NCBI GenBank assembly: GCA_003973385.1
Contig: QNYK01000057.1
Location: 1-58,060, forward strand
Origin: Bacillota bacterium
Lineage (GTDB): Bacteria; Planctomycetota; UBA8108; UBA1146
Length of the DNA stretch: 58,060 bases
Direction: 5' to 3'
In this document: piece by piece, positions 56,180 to 58,060 of the stretch
Layout: each line of letters starts with the position of its first letter
Numbering within the stretch: the stretch's first letter is position 1
Position numbers and translations under genes: made by a program
Notes under the pieces: generated by a model
Databases searched by the model: none
What the model was told of the DNA's origin: nothing
What the model saw: the letters and a program-made list of their open reading frames with translations, nothing else

Positions 56180-57976
56180 ATGAGACCCATTGAATCCGAC
56201 CCACGAATTTCTGGAAGCCCCGATACGACGGCGTCTGGAACCGAGTTCACGAGCTGGTTGCCGCTGGTGATGGTCCTGTTACTGGCCTTCCCCACCGGCC
56301 TCGATGGGCAATCACTGCAGCCGCGCATGGGTGACCCCATCGATGGGCTGACCGCAGCTCAACTCGCCCGATTCGATGCGGGAAGGGAAGAGTTTCTGCG
56401 CACTTTCACTGCTGAGACGGGTCTCGGACCCGGGTTCAACCAGGATTCCTGCGCTTCCTGCCATTCACTTCCCGTCGGAGGAGGGGGTTCCATCACCGTG
56501 ACTCGCTTCGGTACTGCAGACAAAGGTGAGCCGTTCGATCCACTGGCAGGCCAGGGCGGCTCATTGCTGCAGGCCAATGCCATCTCCGACGAGTGTCTCG
56601 AGACGGTCCCGGTCAATGCCACCGTGGTCATCGAGAGGATCACTCCCTCCATCCTTGGCGCAGGGCTGATCGAGGCGATCCCCGAGGCGGACCTGCTGGC
56701 TCTGCAGGTAAATGGCGGATCGGCGCACATGGTTGGCTTGCTCGAAAATCCAGCCGCCCCCCTGACCGTGGGGCGTTTCGGCTGGAAGGCTCAGGTAGCG
56801 ACGCTGCTGTCATTCAGTGGCGATGCGACACTCAATGAGATGGGAATCACCAACTCCATCGTCGGCACAGAAAATGCCCCCAATGGCGATGCCAACCTGC
56901 TGGCACAGTGCGATAGCGTGGCAGATCCTGAAGAACCGATGAGTAACGGTGTGCTGTTCGTCGAGAGGATCACCGACTTTCAACGATTCCTTGCTCCTCC
57001 ACCTCAGACACCCAAAACGGGGATGTCGGGCGAAGTCATCTTCAACTCTGTCGGTTGTGCCGACTGTCACCACTCCGAGTTCACCAGTGGCGTCGCACCC
57101 GAGGCAGCACTCTCCAATCGAGCCTTCCGCCCCTACAGCGACTTCCTCCTCCATGACATGGGAGGGCTGGCAGACGGGATCGTCCAGGGGGACGCCCTCG
57201 AACTGGAGATGAAGACCCCGCCGCTGTGGGGAATCCGTATCCGGGGCGAACTCCTCCACGATGGCAGGGTCCTGGTCCAGAACTTCCAGCAGGGCATCGA
57301 CGATGCCGTCGGCTGGCACTTCGGAGATTCCTCCGCTGCATCGTTTGCCTATTCCCAGTTGACCGTTCAGGAGCAGGCCCAGGTCGGTGCATTCCTTGCA
57401 TCGCTCGGGAGAGCTGAGTTTGACATGAATGGAGATGGATTCATCGGGGATGCGGATCTCCAGGGCTTCATCGATTGCTGGACAGGGGCTGCTCCAGGCA
57501 CATTCGACGCGGACTCCCCGTGCGCCGTCAGTGATCTCGATGCAGATGGAGATGTCGATGCCTCGGATCTGTCCGGCTTCGAAGCGGCATACATGGCAAC
57601 GCCTGCGGATTGCGACGGCAACGGCGTCTGGGATCTGATCCAGATCCTGACCCAGGGAGGCGATGCCAATGGAGATGGGATCCTCGATTCTTGTCCCGGG
57701 CAGCCGTTTCTGCGCGGCGATGGAAACGGCGATGGAGCCGTCGATATCAGTGATCCGGTGCTTTCCCTGAGCATCCTCTTTTCGGGTGCAGATCCTGCCA
57801 CCTGCGAGGATGCCACCGACGCAAACGACGACGGATCCTTCGACATCAGCGATCCGATCTACGAGCTCGGATACCTCTTCTCGGGAGGAGCGGCGATGCC
57901 CCCACCGGGGCCCGGCTGTGGCCCGGATCCGACGGTGGATACCCTCGATTGCATCATGTACCTCGGCTGCCCCTGA
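56180..57976 (+). CDS. Secreted di-heme DUF1111 (thiol-oxidoreductase-like) protein with dockerin-like modules
   Basis: This is a 598-residue exported c-type cytochrome. After a signal region (WLPLVMVLLLAFPTG) two heme sites are visible: CASCH with Cys 91, Cys 94 and His 95, and CADCH with Cys 293, Cys 296 and His 297. Around them are DUF1111 blocks such as RFGWKAQVATLLSFSGDATLNEMGI and PPLWGIRIRGELLHDGRV. DUF1111 resembles di-heme peroxidases. The C-terminal 200 residues hold three Ca-binding modules: a dockerin type (DMNGDGFIGDADLQ, DLDADGDVDASDLS), a TSP3-like CDGNGVWDL/DANGDGILDSC, and the FLRGD module ending CGPDPTVDTLDC and GCP. ATG 56180 lacks a strong SD; the frame is open to 56123. 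Confidence 0.88.
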   Translation: MRPIESDPRISGSPDTTASGTEFTSWLPLVMVLLLAFPTGLDGQSLQPRMGDPIDGLTAAQLARFDAGREEFLRTFTAETGLGPGFNQDSCASCHSLPVGGGGSITVTRFGTADKGEPFDPLAGQGGSLLQANAISDECLETVPVNATVVIERITPSILGAGLIEAIPEADLLALQVNGGSAHMVGLLENPAAPLTVGRFGWKAQVATLLSFSGDATLNEMGITNSIVGTENAPNGDANLLAQCDSVADPEEPMSNGVLFVERITDFQRFLAPPPQTPKTGMSGEVIFNSVGCADCHHSEFTSGVAPEAALSNRAFRPYSDFLLHDMGGLADGIVQGDALELEMKTPPLWGIRIRGELLHDGRVLVQNFQQGIDDAVGWHFGDSSAASFAYSQLTVQEQAQVGAFLASLGRAEFDMNGDGFIGDADLQGFIDCWTGAAPGTFDADSPCAVSDLDADGDVDASDLSGFEAAYMATPADCDGNGVWDLIQILTQGGDANGDGILDSCPGQPFLRGDGNGDGAVDISDPVLSLSILFSGADPATCEDATDANDDGSFDISDPIYELGYLFSGGAAMPPPGPGCGPDPTVDTLDCIMYLGCP

Positions 57977-58012
57977 TCGCCCGAACCGTGTAGTTCCTCG
58001 AAACCACAAGCA

Positions 58013-58060
58013 GGGGGGGCGGGGGGGGGGGGGGCGGGCGCCCGGCGCGGGGGGCGCGCC
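58013..58060. other. G/C-only low-complexity end of the window
   Basis: From 58013 on there are no A or T bases and runs of up to fifteen G. This looks like a read-end or assembly artefact at a contig boundary, not genome sequence. Confidence 0.85.

Noticed and set aside
56810-58009. 399-codon minus-strand reading frame opposite the di-heme gene
   Set aside because: The sense frame has CxxCH sites and calcium modules; the antisense product is low-complexity with no domain.
1-58060. CRISPR arrays, insertion sequences, prophage
   Set aside because: No regular direct repeats with spacers, no transposase, integrase or phage structural genes were seen.

Overview
The window looks like a piece of an uncultured Planctomycetota genome (moderately high GC, no phage or insertion-sequence content). 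The best evidence is at the right end: two secreted proteins carry planctomycete-style dockerin-like C-terminal modules (FLRGD.N.DG..DISD, then a CGPDPT.D.L.C tail ending in GCP). Large Cys-free envelope proteins with SH3-like, TPR and HEGTH peptidase parts, and pseudopilin clusters detached from their machinery, point the same way. The assignment rests on protein style only, since no 16S gene is present. The last ~48 bases are a G/C-only artefact and probably mark a contig end.

Layout. 1-1512 (minus): the 5' end of tatC and, upstream of it, a membrane-anchored coiled-coil protein ending in a BRCT-like domain. 1955-6944 (plus): polA, coaE and rho. 6975-11036 (minus): five tightly coupled pseudopilin genes without ATPase, platform protein or secretin. 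11232-13052 (minus): accB and accC. 13298-16194 (plus): an RluA-type pseudouridine synthase, then etfB and etfA. 16356-28994 (plus): a long run of co-oriented genes encoding an FHA-GAF histidine kinase, a response regulator, a 1630-residue exported double-propeller protein, a lipoprotein made of W-P-F/L-aromatic repeats, MlaE, MlaF and MlaD homologues and a Na+/Ca2+ exchanger. 28991-34659 (minus): a cation diffusion facilitator and the large NAD-dependent glutamate dehydrogenase. 34843-35550 (plus): a single-pass membrane protein of unknown role. 35579-46140 (minus): two paralogous exported HExxH peptidase-like proteins, a membrane pseudokinase, uvrB, a membrane-anchored helix-hairpin-helix protein, a DUF192 lipoprotein and a DUF2062 membrane protein. 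46302-47240 (minus): nadC. 47453-52881 (plus): a UDP-sugar pyrophosphorylase family protein, an exported HEAT/TPR-like protein and a DUF4388-like/TPR protein. 52928-53001: tRNA-Cys. 53348-57976 (plus): a seven-blade FG-GAP surface protein and a secreted di-heme DUF1111 protein.

How the genes work together. Most are housekeeping: replication and repair (polA, uvrB), transcription termination (rho), CoA, NAD and fatty-acid synthesis (coaE, nadC, accBC) and electron transfer (etfBA, gdh). The accessory part with the best claim to being an undescribed system is 16356-28994. There a two-component pair is followed by an exported propeller giant, a tryptophan-rich repeat lipoprotein and the core of an Mla-type lipid transporter, with stop-start overlaps at several junctions. 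A second accessory set is the pair of peptidase-like paralogues next to a pseudokinase whose catalytic-loop residues are all replaced. Intergenic regions hold many perfect inverted repeats but almost no classical U-tract terminators.
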